Shown here: positions 1 through 12,097 of the stretch, piece after piece
Numbering within the stretch: position 1 is the first letter of the stretch
How the letters are laid out: every line of letters begins with the position of its first letter
Assembly: GCA_022814565.1 (NCBI GenBank)
Contig: JAKLNG010000020.1
Location: 124,001-188,000 of the forward strand
Length of the DNA: 64,000 nucleotides
Direction: 5' to 3'
Origin: Phaeophleospora eucalypticola
Taxonomy: Eukaryota; Ascomycota; Dothideomycetes; Mycosphaerellales; Mycosphaerellaceae
The notes under the pieces: generated by a model
What the model was told of the DNA's origin: nothing
What the model saw: the letters and a program-made list of their open reading frames with translations, nothing else
Databases searched by the model: none
Position numbers and translations under genes: made by a program

Positions 1-1283
1 AGGATAGCGCAGATGAATGAGCCACGGCGATTGTTGATATACTTGGGGAACCACAAGCTCAAATCATTCGAGAAGCTGACGCTGTTGGCAGAGATGTTCG
101 TTCCGATAACCGCGAAAGCCCAGCAGAGGCCCGCAAAGAACATAGCCGCGCGATTCTCCCACAGTCTCGCGACCTCAAGAGGATTCCACGTCGATTCGCC
201 ATAGACAACGTCTGTGGCGCTGGTGACAGTCGCTCCAAGGACACCGCACATGGTCACGAGGACCATTAGGCCCACGGCTTGGGTCCAGAAGACTTGCCGC
301 GGGTACTTGGCGTAGCGAGTGAAGTCGGGCATGTTCAAGGCGAGGGTGGCTTTGGGTCCGATGGCGGTTGTAACACATTGGAAGAAGACGACGGCAGTTG
401 GTGTGCCGGTTGTGATTCGAGTGGGTTTGCTGAAGGTTGGTCCGAAGCCATGCGCGGCGACCAGAGCCCAAATGAAGAGCGTCAGGCCGAATATGGGCTG
501 AAACAGATAAGCATTTTGTACAGTTGACGACGACGAGGGTAGTGTTTGCATACCATGATGACCGTCTTCGCCATGAAGAGGAAACGCAGCTTGCTGACGT
601 GCAAGTATAGCAGCGGCAATTGAATGAGGATGAACAAGAAGAAGCACAAGAGCTCTTGGCCACTGACGTGATGCAGTCCCGAGTTCCAGTCCCTGAACCA
701 CCACAACATCAGCAGCATCCTCGCGCTCTTCTAGTGGAACATCACTCACCTCCCAAAACTCGGCCAAATCGCCTCAATCATCACGCTCAAACACTGGCCT
801 CCCTGAAAACTCTGCGTTCCAAACCAGATGACTGCCACTGCACCTCTGATAAAGACCGCAAATTTACTCCCGTATATCCCAAACGCACTCCTACAGTACA
901 CCGGAAAGTTGATGCCCAAGTAAGCTCCAACGTACCCGTCCAGCATTGCGGGGATGCAGACGAGGGCATGCCCGATGAAAACGGCGAGGATGGCAAGACC
1001 TGGGTTTAGGCCCGCGCTCACGGAGGTCGAGGAGACTTGATACATTGATATGCTGAAGGCTTCAGCGATCCAGACTGTAGAGCAGGTAAGTAAGGAAGAA
1101 AGGCAATGGAGAGGGAGGGGCCGTACAGCCGAGTAAGCTGGGCCAAGTCCATGTTCTTTCTGGACTTCCGAGTGGTACTGGTTGAAGGTCGTTGTTCGTC
1201 GGCAGGTCATCGTGGTTCTCGCTGCTGGCATACGCTCCGTGTTCTTGGGCTGATTTGAGCTGGAGGCGCTGTTTGAGGCCCAT
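1..1283 (-). CDS. NCS1-family nucleobase/allantoin permease, partial
   Basis: This is a plasma-membrane nucleobase-cation symporter-1 type permease, the family of fungal uracil, allantoin and uridine transporters. The ATG is at 1283. Exons are 1075-boundary to 1283 (1127-1283 with intron 1075-1126), 750-1074, 554-692 and 1-497; introns are 1075-1126, 693-749 and 498-553, all GT..AG. The N-terminal cytosolic part carries the family ERTWTW motif followed by an IAEAF-type first membrane helix, then the long hydrophobic helices and the conserved loop ALNMPDFTRYAKYPRQ. The gene runs off the left edge, so the C-terminal helices and substrate-determining residues are missing. The substrate cannot be assigned within the family. 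The protein reads cleanly through every splice, so it looks functional. Confidence 0.85.
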
Positions 1284-1735
1284 GATGCCTATGATCTTCT
1301 CGTGATGGGACTCGCTTCTGCTATAATCTTTTTCTTGATGTGTTGTCACTCGCGTCAGATCGAACAACAGACAAAGTTTAAAAGAGCGATAGAGACGAAA
1401 AGGTCAAAAAGACGACGTGAAGTCCCGCCTACATCATCATATGGTAGCCGCATCAGTAGGGCTGAGAGATAGGTCGTCGCAAGCTTGGCCTAAAAACGCC
1501 CAAAGTGCACAGGAAACAGTAGGATAGTGCGACATTGTGGTTAGTGAAACGCATTTGCAAGAAAGTGTGAGCCTATCTCGCAGGATGCACCCGGTATCAG
1601 CACCCTGTCTTGGCGCCTGTCGTTGCATTGATAGGGCAAACTACGGCGCAGTCACGTGGCATGGCGACTCCACTTCTCTTCTTTGCTGTCACAATCATCT
1701 CTTGTTCAGAAGAACGCTTGACACCTTGTTGCAGT
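1284..1735. other. intergenic, upstream of NCS1 permease
   Basis: This stretch is the promoter side of the permease and the 3' side of the secreted-protein gene. I see no coding segment, RNA gene or repeat in it. Confidence 0.5.
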
Positions 1736-2675
1736 TCAAGTGAATGTGAACTCCGGAATATCGATCCTGTCGACCGTCCATGTCTTCCCGCCATCGGAAG
1801 AGCTGAATCCGCTGCTCGTCACGCCTTCGGCTTGTCCTTGCGTGTTGCCGTATTCTGGGTCTGCGGTGTCCATAGTGAGGATAGTGTTGATCCATTCTAC
1901 CAATCATGAACGGTTAGTATAGTTGCTGATACCGATGTTGGTTGATATACTTACGATGAGCAGGAACGGTCCCGCAATCAGTCGCTGCGCATTCAAGCGC
2001 CGTGCCAAAGCCTTGAGCGACGCCGTCATCTAGTGAGAAGAAAATATCCGATTAGATCTTGCTGTGTTGCAGGAACTTGTAGAAATGTAAAGCCATACGT
2101 GTGCTCAGCGTCGCAATGACGTTCCCGTTCTGCGAAAGATACTGGGTGTAGTTACCCGTCGAGTCTTCGTAGACATCTTGAATCATGGTCAGTGGCATCA
2201 ATATGGGTTTTACTTTCGGGCGTGAGAGCACGTACAGTGAGATTCCAGCTGATCTCCAGCGTTGATGCGAGCTTGCGGTCCAATGTCTTGGTATCCGCTC
2301 TCAAACAAGGTGTACGTGTATCCGCACCACTCGTCTGTGCCAGTGATCGTCTCGCAGGGCGTCCTATTGGCAGAAATCAGCGTCGAAGTACGGTGAGGTC
2401 GAGAGAATCATCCAATTGACATACTGTGTGGTTCCATCGCCCGGATGACGGTCCAGTATCGACTGAATCAAGTCGCCAGCGGAAGTACCCATGCCAACCC
2501 ACAGAGACAGGGAGCCTGCGAAGGGACTATTGCCTTGCGGGACAATGAGCGTGCTGCTCGCTTCGCGTATGAAGTTGCCGCTTGCTACGGGGCCAGTGCT
2601 GAAGGCCGGTCCAAAAGCGGCGAGGGCTTGCTGCGTCAAGACAGCGGAAAGCAAGGAAGCCTGAAGACTGGGCAT
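1736..2675 (-). CDS. secreted protein of unknown function, five exons
   Basis: The predicted product is about 230 residues, begins at the ATG at 2675 and has an N-terminal signal peptide (MPSLQASLLSAVLTQQALAA). Exons are 2425-2675, 2236-2363, 2099-2176, 1955-2029 and 1736-1896; the introns (2364-2424, 2177-2235, 2030-2098, 1897-1954) have good GT..AG ends and keep frame. The mature part has the pattern LIVPQGNSPF...LWVGMGTS near the start, Cys residues in TPCETI, DEWCGY and ECAATDC, and a C-terminal SSSDGGKTW segment. The layout resembles fungal extracellular concanavalin-like or glutamic-peptidase-like (A4/G1) beta-sandwich proteins, but I cannot find the catalytic residues, so no enzymatic role is claimed. 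Extracellular location is inferred from the signal peptide and absence of membrane segments. Confidence 0.65.
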
Positions 2676-4664
2676 CTTGGTCGATAGTTGACTGCGTTGA
2701 AATGCTGTCTGACTCGAAAGTTTTGAATGCAGAGAGTCGCTGGGTAGAACTTGTTTGTGCAACGCATTCTGATTCTGATACTTATACCTGGCTCGAGATC
2801 TTTCTGAACCCCCCTCCAGAGTTGTTTGATGTTGATTAGCTGCCTTACCGAAAGATGATCAACTCGAAACATGGCAATGGCATCGACCATTAGCTGAACA
2901 GGTTTCCTGATCAAGACTTTTTCCGGGGGATCAATGCAGAAGTGATGTCGCTTGTCTAGCAATGTGAGGAGCTGTCGACGTGCTTAGCAGTAGTGCTGTA
3001 ACCGCGAAGCTTTCCGGGAAGCTCTGAGACACCAAACCACAGGAACAGAATACGAGATCGGCAAGACAGCAGTGACCACAGTATCAGAACTGGCAGGTAT
3101 GATGTTTTCCACATCCTCGCTCATTCGATCAGCGTGATCCAGATTCGCTTTGGGTGCTCTCAAAAATGTTGTTTGTGGAAGCAGATTTTTCCGATCCAAT
3201 TGTGTGTTTCTCCGTAGGTGAAACCACGTTCGTCTCTGAGGCTGGATGGATTGGTGACAGGCGCAGTAGGTCACCTTCGACACGGATCGCCGGGTTCAGA
3301 CTCGTATTGCTATTCGAGCGCTGGTTGCTGCGCAGTGTTGTCTCGAATGGTCGCATCAAGCTGACGTGGATAGAATGCTCCGCGAAGCGTGAGCGCGAGT
3401 TGGAATGTCCACCGAGGATCACAACCTGTTCGCTCCAAGACAATGTCGTATCTAGGCACGGTGGGCTCCGTCACTGATGCGTACCGTCGCATTATTCTCA
3501 AATGCCATCAATCTCGATGTCAAAAGGGCTCCGCAGGTTCTGAGACCTACTGAATTGAACCTGGTGTCCTGTATGTCGCTATTATTGGCGTCAAATTCTC
3601 GCACGTACTTCTCATCCTCAACGGCACACATCGTTAAGGCCAATTGCTTCATCTGGCGGCATACACCGTCTTCCCATTCTGGGAGTCGTCTTGTTCTCAA
3701 GCGTACTGGCAAGGCTATGTTTGTAGCCAGCCTGGCTGCGTGGGCACAGCGCTGAGTATTATCCCAATGAGCTCACTTTTGCGTCCAGGCTCTATATCAT
3801 CCCATTGCTCTTTTCTTAGTGAAAGGTGATCGGCTGAAGCTGACTCTCGCTGCTCGGCCCACTATCGTGGACTTGACGGCATGCTCTTTGGCCACATGAG
3901 ACTGGACATTCGATCCAGGGCTTCCACTGAGGCGGAGCACGAAGCACACTTGATATCTCGACACTGATCTGGCTGAATATTGATGAACACAGGTGCTGAT
4001 TCGATCTGCTTCCAGGCGCGGTGGGGAACGATGTGCGTTCTGCCCTCTAGCCTCCCGGGAGCCGCGGTCTGTGTGATTGTTGCATCGTTACCTGGATAGA
4101 TTTGCAGTGAGCGCAGTCGACGTGATGTCCGAAGACGTGTTGACGTGGTGTCGATGCGAGGAGAGAGAACTGATCATGATGAGAAAGGAGATGAGCGTTG
4201 TGACGAGGAAGATAGATCAACCGCGATCAGCCGGGGTCTTACTCGGACCGGTCGATCCAAGCGCCTAAGTCTAAACTTCCTTTCTGCAATCCTTTCGTTT
4301 CGCTTTCCTTTTCTTGCATTCGCAACGACAGTCCTGCAAATGGCACTTGCTGACACGACAAAGATGCAGCAAGAACGCATTCGACACAAAAACGGCCTAT
4401 CAAATGAATTTTTAAGCGCCATGTCTTCGCAGGCAGCTTCAAGCAAACGATTCTTCCATATTAGACTTTCAATGGACAGCACGCTACGGAACCGTGGAAT
4501 ACAGGAGCTTAGGGCTCACCCATAATGATCAATTAATCAGCTCCAGGAACAGAATGTGCTGTTTCTTCGCGACGTCGAGGTCTTTCCTTCCTTCAGCTTC
4601 TCTCGCGCTTGTCTAGGCGTTTGCCTTGACGCATCTTTTACCACCTCTCAGGCGTCGCAGGGCG
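2676..4664. other. intergenic, with one weak coding remnant
   Basis: About 2 kb without a convincing gene. It contains the weak minus-strand coding remnant listed separately at 3310-3750. The rest shows only short chance reading frames on both strands. Confidence 0.4.
3310..3750 (-). pseudogene. possible coding remnant, frame-broken
   Basis: Two minus-strand frames look coding and abut. The first (about 3750 to 3490) includes the segments LPEWEDGVCRQMKQLAL and RTCGALLTSRLMAFENN. The second (3477 to 3310) includes RYDIVLERTGCDPRWTF and RGAFYPRQLDATI. The only GT..AG joining them would be a 33-base intron, too short for this genome, and no in-frame ATG with a good upstream context was found. 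I do not recognise the family. It may be a decayed gene or chance. Confidence 0.2.
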
Positions 4665-6175
4665 ATGTCGTGGACAGCAAAAGTAAGCAGGATGAATTGC
4701 GCTCTTCTTGCTCTCGCGCTGGTCGGTCGCGTCGTGGGCCAGCTGAATGCTGGAGTGCCTGGGTCGAGCGCTGCCAACAGCGCTTTTGGAGGGTCCGCAC
4801 TGTGCAACAAGACATTTGCGGACGCGAATGCAGTACGCTCAAGATCAGTACCAGAGTAGGGCAAAAATACTAATTGGACGTTAGACCGGAATCCTTACCA
4901 TCGATCTGAACTCGGAGAATCAGCCCGGCTCATCTCTCTTCGGAGGATCGATTGCGAATCCTGTCAGCTGGGCGTCGACGGTTTATCAACAGGCGAACGA
5001 TACAGGAGACGATGCCGTGACAGAGCTGTCGCTATGGTTTTCACCGAATGGCGCGAACTTGTCGAATAACTTCAAGCTCGGCTTCGACATGTGCTACTTC
5101 TGGATCTCGGATGCTACAATTAATACATTGCAGCGTGGACAATCCGACAACGGGAGCTGTTCACAGACTCTTGACAGCGCTTGCGTGCAGGATGTCAACA
5201 ACCTCGCCCAGAAGGTTGCGATCGACCTTGTTGCAAACCCATCACCTGGCCCGAACTCGAATCTCACTACGAACTCGCTTCCTACTGTTTGCAGCGACAT
5301 GGCAAAGATTATGACGCAAAACTTTCCAAAGTCCTGCGAAGTGTTCTTCAATGGCACGCGGGGCTTCTTCGGGGGGCCACCTGCGCTTGGTGGAGGTATG
5401 GATCTTTGGTGTTATGAGAAGACCAACATTGACGAATATTACAGCCCTTACCGGTAACCAGAGTCTCGTCGACCGAGCGCAATGCACTGTCAACGGCACT
5501 TACAGTATCATGTGGTCCCAGTACGGTGGATGGTCGCTTGCCAACTATCTGATTTCCAGTTACTTCGTAACACCGCTGGTGACAGTGGTCATGCCTATTG
5601 CCGACTCCAATCGGCCTAGCACACTGGGTTACGCAAAGTCATTCATGAGTTGCTTGCGTGCGAACAAAGTAAACGCTGGCAGCCAACAACCTCCACCCGC
5701 GCCATCGCCTACTCCGATTGATACTTCAGTTGGCCCTTCGTCCAACGGCACCTCGAGCGGCAATTCGACTGCCTCTCCGGCTATGGCCTCTGACTCGAGT
5801 AGTGATAACAACGGCAGTGCGCTGAGTGGTGGCGCCATTGCAGGCATCGTCGTGGGCGTCGTGGTGGGAGTGGCGCTCCTCGCGGCATTGATCATCTTTC
5901 TGTTTTTCAGAAGACGATTGCAAGCAGCTCAAGAAAAGCGGAAGAGCAGGAGAATAGCAGAAATGGATGGCGCTGGAGAGAAAGGAGAGATGGATGGTCA
6001 TGGTCAACCGAAGACACCCATGGTCGAGGCACCGAGCGACAATGGCCGGCGACCATCTGAGCTAGTAGGCTCAAAGCATGCCTGGGCTGAATTGCCGGGC
6101 CAAGAAAGGCCTGGTCAAGCTGTGAATCAGCATCCGGCTGAGTTGGATGCGTCGAATACGGGCTTGCGTGGGTGA
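4665..6175 (+). CDS. surface protein: signal peptide, Cys-rich ectodomain, single TM
   Basis: Three exons (4665-4832, 4885-5395, 5445-6175) with 52- and 49-base introns encode a type I membrane protein of about 469 residues. An N-terminal signal peptide (LLALALVGRVVGQ) precedes an ectodomain with regularly spaced Cys and several N-glycosylation sequons. A Ser/Thr/Pro/Asn-rich stalk follows, then one Gly/Ala/Val-rich transmembrane helix (SGGAIAGIVVGVVVGVALL) with a basic stop-transfer RRRLQ. The cytosolic tail is about 90 residues and charged. This is the architecture of fungal wall-stress sensors and other stalked surface proteins, but the ectodomain is not one I recognise. A second in-frame ATG at 4692 would also give a complete signal peptide. 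Confidence 0.75.
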
Positions 6176-6603
6176 TGGTGCTGTTTCAATGAATACTCTG
6201 GATTGCTACATTTGATACCTTTCTGATGGTAAGACGCAGCTTCGGTTTCTTTATCAGGCGCTACGACCACGCCCGAAACACCGACCGACCTCAGCTCTGC
6301 TGGCGAGGGCTTTGCAAGCGAGTGATCTGGTCTGCATTATCCGTGTCATTCTGAATGACATTTTACAGAGGTTCGAGTACGAATAAGGTTCTCCAAAGGC
6401 CGAATCCACGGAATCTGACACGGACCAGGATACCCTGTCAAAGAGCGACACTGGGTTCAGGGCAGCCTTCAGGTCATTCTGCCAACCTAGTCGCTGTTAT
6501 TAATTCAACAGGATTCGTCATCGCCTGGCCTCCTCACGCTGATTCCAACACCTCCGCGGTTCTTTAATCTACCCATTCGCTCACAGACTCTCGTTCAGGG
6601 ACC
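6176..6603. other. intergenic, upstream of GH17 gene
   Basis: Promoter region of the glucanase gene. It ends in a pyrimidine-rich stretch before the ATG. No other feature seen. Confidence 0.45.
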
Positions 6604-7542
6604 ATGAAGACGCATACCATCTGGATCTCGCTGCTCGCTTCACTTGCGACAGCGCAAAATGCCATTCGCGGCTTCAACTCCGGCGGCATTGGCCCCAACG
6701 GCGTCAAACGAGCGGCTGATTTTAAGAAAGAGTTCGAACGATTCCACAATCTCGCTGGTCAACCACCATTCACATCTGCGCGACTTTTCACCATGATTCA
6801 AGCGAACACGCAAAACGATCCCGTCGAAGCCTTTCAGCCTGCACTCGAGACGAAAACAAAGCTCCTTCTTGGTCTCTGGGCGTCCGCTGGCGACGCTGCA
6901 TTCGAAAACGAGATTGCAGCGTTGCAAAAGGCAAAAGACCGTTTCGGCAAGCAGTGGAAAGATGTCGTAGCCGGCTGCTCCGTCGGCAGTGAAGACCTGT
7001 ACCGCATCACGCCAACGGGCATCAAGAACAAAGCTGGAGTCGGCGCAGGACCTGATGTGCTGGTCAAGTACATCAAACGCGTGCGAGAGGTTCTCAAAGG
7101 CACCGGGACTCCGATCGGACATGTGGACACTTGGACTGCGTGGGTTAACGGCTCCAACAACGCCGTCATCGATAACGTTGACTTCATCGGCTTTGACGGC
7201 TACCCATACTACGAGTCCGACCAGCCAGATAACTCGATTTCCCAAGCTCAGCGGCTCTTCTTCGAGTCTTACAACAAGACCGTCGGCGTCTCTAAAGGAA
7301 AGCCCGTCTGGATCACTGAGACCGGATGGCCAGTCAGTGGCCCGCAGGACTTTGGGAAAGCCGTGGCAAGCATTGAGAACGCGAAGAGATATTGGTATGA
7401 TGTGGGCTGCAGAATCTTTGGGCAGATTAATACGTGGTGGTTTACTTTGGATGATTCGAAGAAGGATCCTAAGGAGATTAGTTTTAGTGTTGTGAAGCCG
7501 AATCTGGGGGAGCCGCTTTGGGATTTGAAGTGTCCTAAGTGA
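6604..7542 (+). CDS. secreted GH17 endo-beta-1,3-glucanase
   Basis: This intronless 312-residue gene encodes a glycoside hydrolase family 17 enzyme, expected to cleave or remodel beta-1,3-glucan in the cell wall. A signal peptide covers roughly residues 1-18 (ISLLASLATAQ). The barrel begins with IRGFNSGG. Glu130 in GSEDLYR fits the acid/base residue, and Glu239 in VWITETGWP fits the catalytic nucleophile of the family. FIGFDGYPYYE and the late INTWWFTLDD are further GH17 hallmarks. It has no GPI signal or carbohydrate-binding module, so it is probably freely secreted or wall-associated. Its length is usual for the compact single-domain fungal members. The ATG at 6604 is the only one giving the signal peptide. 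Confidence 0.9.
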   Translation: MKTHTIWISLLASLATAQNAIRGFNSGGIGPNGVKRAADFKKEFERFHNLAGQPPFTSARLFTMIQANTQNDPVEAFQPALETKTKLLLGLWASAGDAAFENEIAALQKAKDRFGKQWKDVVAGCSVGSEDLYRITPTGIKNKAGVGAGPDVLVKYIKRVREVLKGTGTPIGHVDTWTAWVNGSNNAVIDNVDFIGFDGYPYYESDQPDNSISQAQRLFFESYNKTVGVSKGKPVWITETGWPVSGPQDFGKAVASIENAKRYWYDVGCRIFGQINTWWFTLDDSKKDPKEISFSVVKPNLGEPLWDLKCPK

Positions 7543-8413
7543 TCAATCGCTTGAGCAAAGGGCCATCGTGACCTAGGTAGTGAGCGAGTAGGACTTAATT
7601 GTAAAGCGACAGGTGAAGTCGCGTTGTTAGTACTACTTTTGCAATGCCTGAGGCTCAGATGGCCCGAGCGTCAGTGATGAATCTCACTTGTGCCTTCCAC
7701 TTCTCCTCCTCCTTTATCATCACAAGAAACACACTTGAACCTATCTCGACCTCTTTATTAGGCTGAAAAGGCAGACTCACACTCGTGCTCGTTCATATCA
7801 GTCTTCGTGCGAATCGCAAGCACGCGGTCAGCAGAGGAACCATCGCGAGCGGAACGCGTCGGCGTGGCTCCATGTTCTCACTCATCAACTCCGCCGAGAT
7901 ATCCATCGCTAGCTGGACATGGACATCTGGAACACCACAAGATGAGCCATAAGGCTGAGCGCAGGGCCATGATAAATCTGTTCCGCAATGAATGGCGCGA
8001 CCTGGTAGACTTGTGAGATGAGCCAAGCTGCTTCTCAACCTGGACACTCTATCCCAACGGAGCTCGTTGCGAGAACCTCAGATTCTCAGACACCACGATA
8101 TCTGAAACTTCTATGTCTGCGCATGAGGAGCATATTGGAGATGAAGAGGGTTTGCGTTCAGGAATAGAAGTCCTGCGAACCATCATGCAACAAAGAGGCC
8201 CGGCCCGACTCCGAAAAATTTGGTATGGCGTGCTCGTCGCGAAGCGCAGCGAGCGCCCACCAGTTCCACATATCGCACGTGCAGGAGACCCCAAGAAACG
8301 TAAGATCATGTCGCCTTTTCCTATACCAGCAAATTTTTCTCGTAATGGGTTGCGCGGGATCGTTGCGTAAGGCTGGGCATGGATGGCGATGAGGTGTATA
8401 TCATAAAGCCAAG
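7543..8413. other. intergenic
   Basis: About 870 bases between the glucanase and the permease. Only short chance reading frames are present on both strands. Nothing I can support. Confidence 0.45.
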
Positions 8414-10168
8414 ATGTCCGCCAGCAATGCCGGAGTCACGACTCCACTGTTGAGCTCGATCACTGACGACAGGATGTTTGGATACTCGTCTACCAAGGAG
8501 CCTGTTGCTGCTGAGAGCAGTCTTTCTGATTCTGGGTCGAGGAAAGGAGATGAGGATTTTATCAGCCATGGTGGGTGTCAAGCACCACAGCTTTCGAATT
8601 GAGATACTAATCGAGTCTCCTCAGAATCACAAGATGGCCATGCTGTCGAAGCGAAGCGCCAGATCGGCGTCACTTCAGCGACATTTCTCATCTTCAACCG
8701 CATGATTGGTACCGGAATCTTTGCAACGCCGAGCGGTATCCTGTCTTTGACCGGCAGCGTTGGCCTTTCATTGTTCATGTGGGTAGCTGGCATGCTCATC
8801 GCCGCAGCTGGAATGGCAGTCTACCTAGAATTCGGAACTGCAATCCCACGAAACGGAGGCGAGAAGAACTATCTCGAATATGTCTTCCGAAGGCCCAAAT
8901 TCATCGCCACAGGTTTCTATGCCGGATATGTCATCCTTCTAGGCTGGGCTGGATCGAACTCTGTGGTCTTCGGCGAGTACATCCTGAACGCAGCCAATGT
9001 CGAAGTTGGTCGTTGGAATCAGCGCGGAATCGGACTTGCATGCATCACCACGGCTTTCCTCATTCACGGCTTGGCGCTCAAATGGGGACTTCGCTTGCAG
9101 AACCTGCTGGGTGTTATCAAGCTGATCGTCATCTTGACCATAGTGGTTGCTGGATGGGCTGCGCTTGGAGGCGCTCTCAAGATCGAGAAGCCACACAACT
9201 TCGACAACGCCTTCGAGGGCACAACTGGCAGCGCTTATGGCATCGTTACGGCTCTATACAACGTCATCTGGTCCTACATCGGGTACAGTAATGCCAACTA
9301 TGCTCTTAGCGAAACGAGAAACCCTGTCAAGACACTGAAGTTCGCTGCTCCTCTGGCACTGTTCAGTGTTGGAATTCTCTACATGCTGGCCAACGTCGCC
9401 TACTTCGCCGCCGTACCTAAGGAGGAGATTCTCTCGTCTGGCCGTGTGCTCGCAGCATCCTTCTTCCGAAACGTCTTCGGTGCTGGCGCTGAGCGCGCTC
9501 TATCCGTCTTTGTCGCGCTCTCAGCCTTCGGAAACGTTTTGAGTGTCATCTTCTCCCAAGGAAGACTGGTTCAGGAGCTGGGCAGAGAAGGCATCTTGCC
9601 CTTTTCGCGCTTCTGGGCAAGCAACCGTCCGTTCAACGCTCCCTTGGCCGGGCTGTTCGAGCATTGGGTTGTCTCTGTCATCATCATGTTGGCGCCGCCT
9701 CCAGGTGATGCATACAACTTCATCGTAAAGTAAGCTGCCCCGCCTTCCCCCGCGTGAACTGCACAGCTAACAATGCTCTCCTACAGCGTCATCTCCTACC
9801 CACTCGCAATCATCAACTCTTTCGTCGCCCTCGGTCTCCTCTATCTCTACTATCACAAAGACTCATGGAACTGGAGCCCGCCCTTCAAAGCCACCTGGCC
9901 TGTTGCGCTCTTCTTCTTCCTCAGCAACGTCTACCTCGTCATTGCGCCTTTCGTACCTCCGACCGACGGAAACGACATCTACGAGCACTTGCCGTACTAC
10001 TTGCACTGCGTGGTGGGCTGGGGGATCATCGCTGGCGGTGGAGTTTACTGGTTGCTATGGGCGGTGGTGCTGCCTAAGGTGGGAGGATACGAACTTGTGA
10101 GAGAGGAGTATGTTGATGAGATTGATGGGTGGAAGAGGTGGCATTTTGTGAGGAGGAGGTTGAGGTAG
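8414..10168 (+). CDS. APC-family amino acid permease, MUP1/methionine-permease-like
   Basis: Three exons (8414-8570, 8625-9729, 9787-10168; introns of 54 and 57 bases) give about 547 residues. After a roughly 50-residue cytosolic N-terminus, the first helix has FNRMIGTGIFATPSGI, the glycine-rich substrate-binding loop of LAT/YAT-type amino acid transporters. About twelve hydrophobic helices follow. The conserved segments AIPRNGGEKNYLEYVF and YSNANYALSETRNPVKTLKFA match fungal high-affinity methionine permeases (MUP1 type), so methionine or a related neutral amino acid is the likely cargo at the plasma membrane. Substrate is by family resemblance only. The first intron donor follows CATG and gives SHESQD across the junction. 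No disruption seen. Confidence 0.85.
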
Positions 10169-11053
10169 TCAAGTCATGCATTCGTTCGCTCCGGCCCTCT
10201 TCAATGAGGCTTATCAGCCAGCTTCTCAAACGGTGGCCTGTGGTCTCTTGGGTCAGGACATCGATGCGAACGCATCATCTCGGCTTTCTCTAAGTATGAT
10301 ATGGGCCCTACCTACGTTCCCTTGAGCCCTAAGCGAAGAGATTCTGGACAGGTCCCGCCAATTCCGAGGGACTGGTCATGATGCACAGAGGCAAGCTCTA
10401 GAGCTTATGCAATCTCCATTAATTGAGCCTAATCTGACATGATTTGCGCAGAGAGATCCTGAGAGCGTCAACCTACAAAATCTGACATGAGACAGAAGGA
10501 TGCTAGCAACAGGTAAGCCGCTTCAGTAACGTCCGTATAGGGCATATGAAGATCCGATCCCGAGCTCGGCGGCCTCATATTCCTTGTCAAACAGAACACG
10601 GCTTCTACAGCCCTTGGGCTTGAGCGAACGGAGACTGTAAGTACCGAGCCGAAGGTCTATGTTTGGTAGAAACCAAGCTCTGAGTTTGAAGAGGTCAGAG
10701 TGTGGCCGCTGCTGTTGCGTGCGTTAAAGATTCAAAATTTCTGGTTGTGAATGGATGAACAGCTTGTCGTTGCGTTGACTTCCAAGTACGATGGACCAGG
10801 ATCTCCCCGTCTTACATGCCTACATCGCGGGGCACCACGGACTACGGCTTACGTACACGTCCACTAACCCGGATCTACACTATCGAGAGGATGGAGAAAC
10901 GACGCTAAATGCCTCCGATCGTTTAGGAACGAGGGCTCATTGGACATATATATGTCTTACTTGAAGCTGTGGCAGAACTCGCACTTGACGAGCTCACCTT
11001 AACTTCTCGCTCAAGTCTCTCTACCAACTTCCACCAGTCACAGTTTCACCAAC
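10169..11053. other. intergenic
   Basis: About 885 bases between the permease and the oxidoreductase gene. Apart from the TATA/CCAAT-like elements near 10939-10955 I see nothing supported. Confidence 0.45.
10939..10955 (+). promoter_or_regulatory. inverted CCAAT and TATA-like element
   Basis: ATTGG (an inverted CCAAT pentamer) is followed at once by the palindrome ACATATATATGT, about 100 bases upstream of the ATG at 11054. Spacing and composition fit a core promoter for the oxidoreductase gene. This is motif evidence only. Confidence 0.4.
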
Positions 11054-12097
11054 ATGGAGGTCGTCACGAACTCGGAACCACGCCATGTCACCGCGAAGAT
11101 GAACTACTACCTCCCGGCCTCTCGAGGCGGCCACGATGCATTCCATGCAGGCACTGTTGGCGACAAACGCAAGAAGAGGGACACACATGCTATGCCGATC
11201 TCCGACATTAGAGGTCGAGAGCATGAGTTCACTATGGACAAGCAAGGCTTCCAAATTGTCAAGTTTGAGAGCTCAGAGAAGACGTTTGATGATGATGAGC
11301 GCATTCAAGAACGGTATTACCCAGAGTGCGAGCGTATCATCAAGGAAGCGTTGGTCCTCACAACTTCAAGAAGGTCATTTCGCAAGCTGATGAGAGATAC
11401 AGGACTGGCTGCTCGAAGGTGGTAGTTGTCAATCATACAGTCCGTCGACGATCTTGGGAAGAGGCAATGGAAGCAGAGAAGGGCTACGATGACAACGCTC
11501 GCTCAGCATACCCTTCTACCGCTCCGTTCGTCCATATAGATCAGAGTGAGTCTGGAGCCATTGATTTTGCGAATCACAAGATTCCAGAGCATGTGAACAA
11601 GCATCGGTATGTTGAATCTCCACGACATCGTCAAGGAAGCATGCTGACATGCAACCAGCTGGGCCATCGTCAACCTGTGGAAGCCCATCACGCCAGTAAC
11701 ACGCGATGCTTTAGCCGTATGTGACATCAGAACCGTCGCTCCCGAAGATCGCATCGAGATCCCACTCGTCTTCCCAAGCAAGACACTTGCCCAAGATGGA
11801 GTGCAGCAGACCACTCCCAACCGAGACCCCTACGTTTCGGCGAATGGTAACAGGCCACCGGCTCATATTTGGATGCTGTGGCACTCCGATCGGCACAAGT
11901 GGTACTATGCATCGCACATGCAGCCGAATGAGGCTTTGCTCTTGAAGATGAATGATACCAAGGAGGGCGTGGGGAAGAATGTTCCGCATTCGTCTTTCGT
12001 GAGTGGCCACGATGAGGAAGAAGAGGTTTCAAGACTGACGGTCGATTTCAGAGCTGCGACAAGGACTACGGTCCCTCTAGACAAAGTCTGGAAGTGA
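11054..12097 (+). CDS. CmcJ/NvfI-type 2OG oxidoreductase-like protein, apparent frameshift
   Basis: The translated pieces match the CmcJ / GA4-desaturase-like family of putative Fe(II)/2-oxoglutarate oxygenases common in fungi. N-terminal hallmarks are LNYYLP-type NYYLPAS, ISDIRGREHEFTMDKQGFQIVK and RYYPECE; the middle has VVVVNHTVRRR and FVHIDQSE; the C-terminal part has AIVNLWKPI, VCDIRTVAPED and HKWYYASHMQPNEALLLK. The HxD of VHIDQSE would be part of the metal site. A GT..AG intron lies at 11607-11658. The frame changes near 11350, between IIKEA and VGPHNFKK, with no usable intron, so the gene has a net one-base loss or two-base gain there. It is either a recent pseudogene or a sequence error. 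Everything downstream remains well conserved, which favours a recent or artefactual break. Confidence 0.65.
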
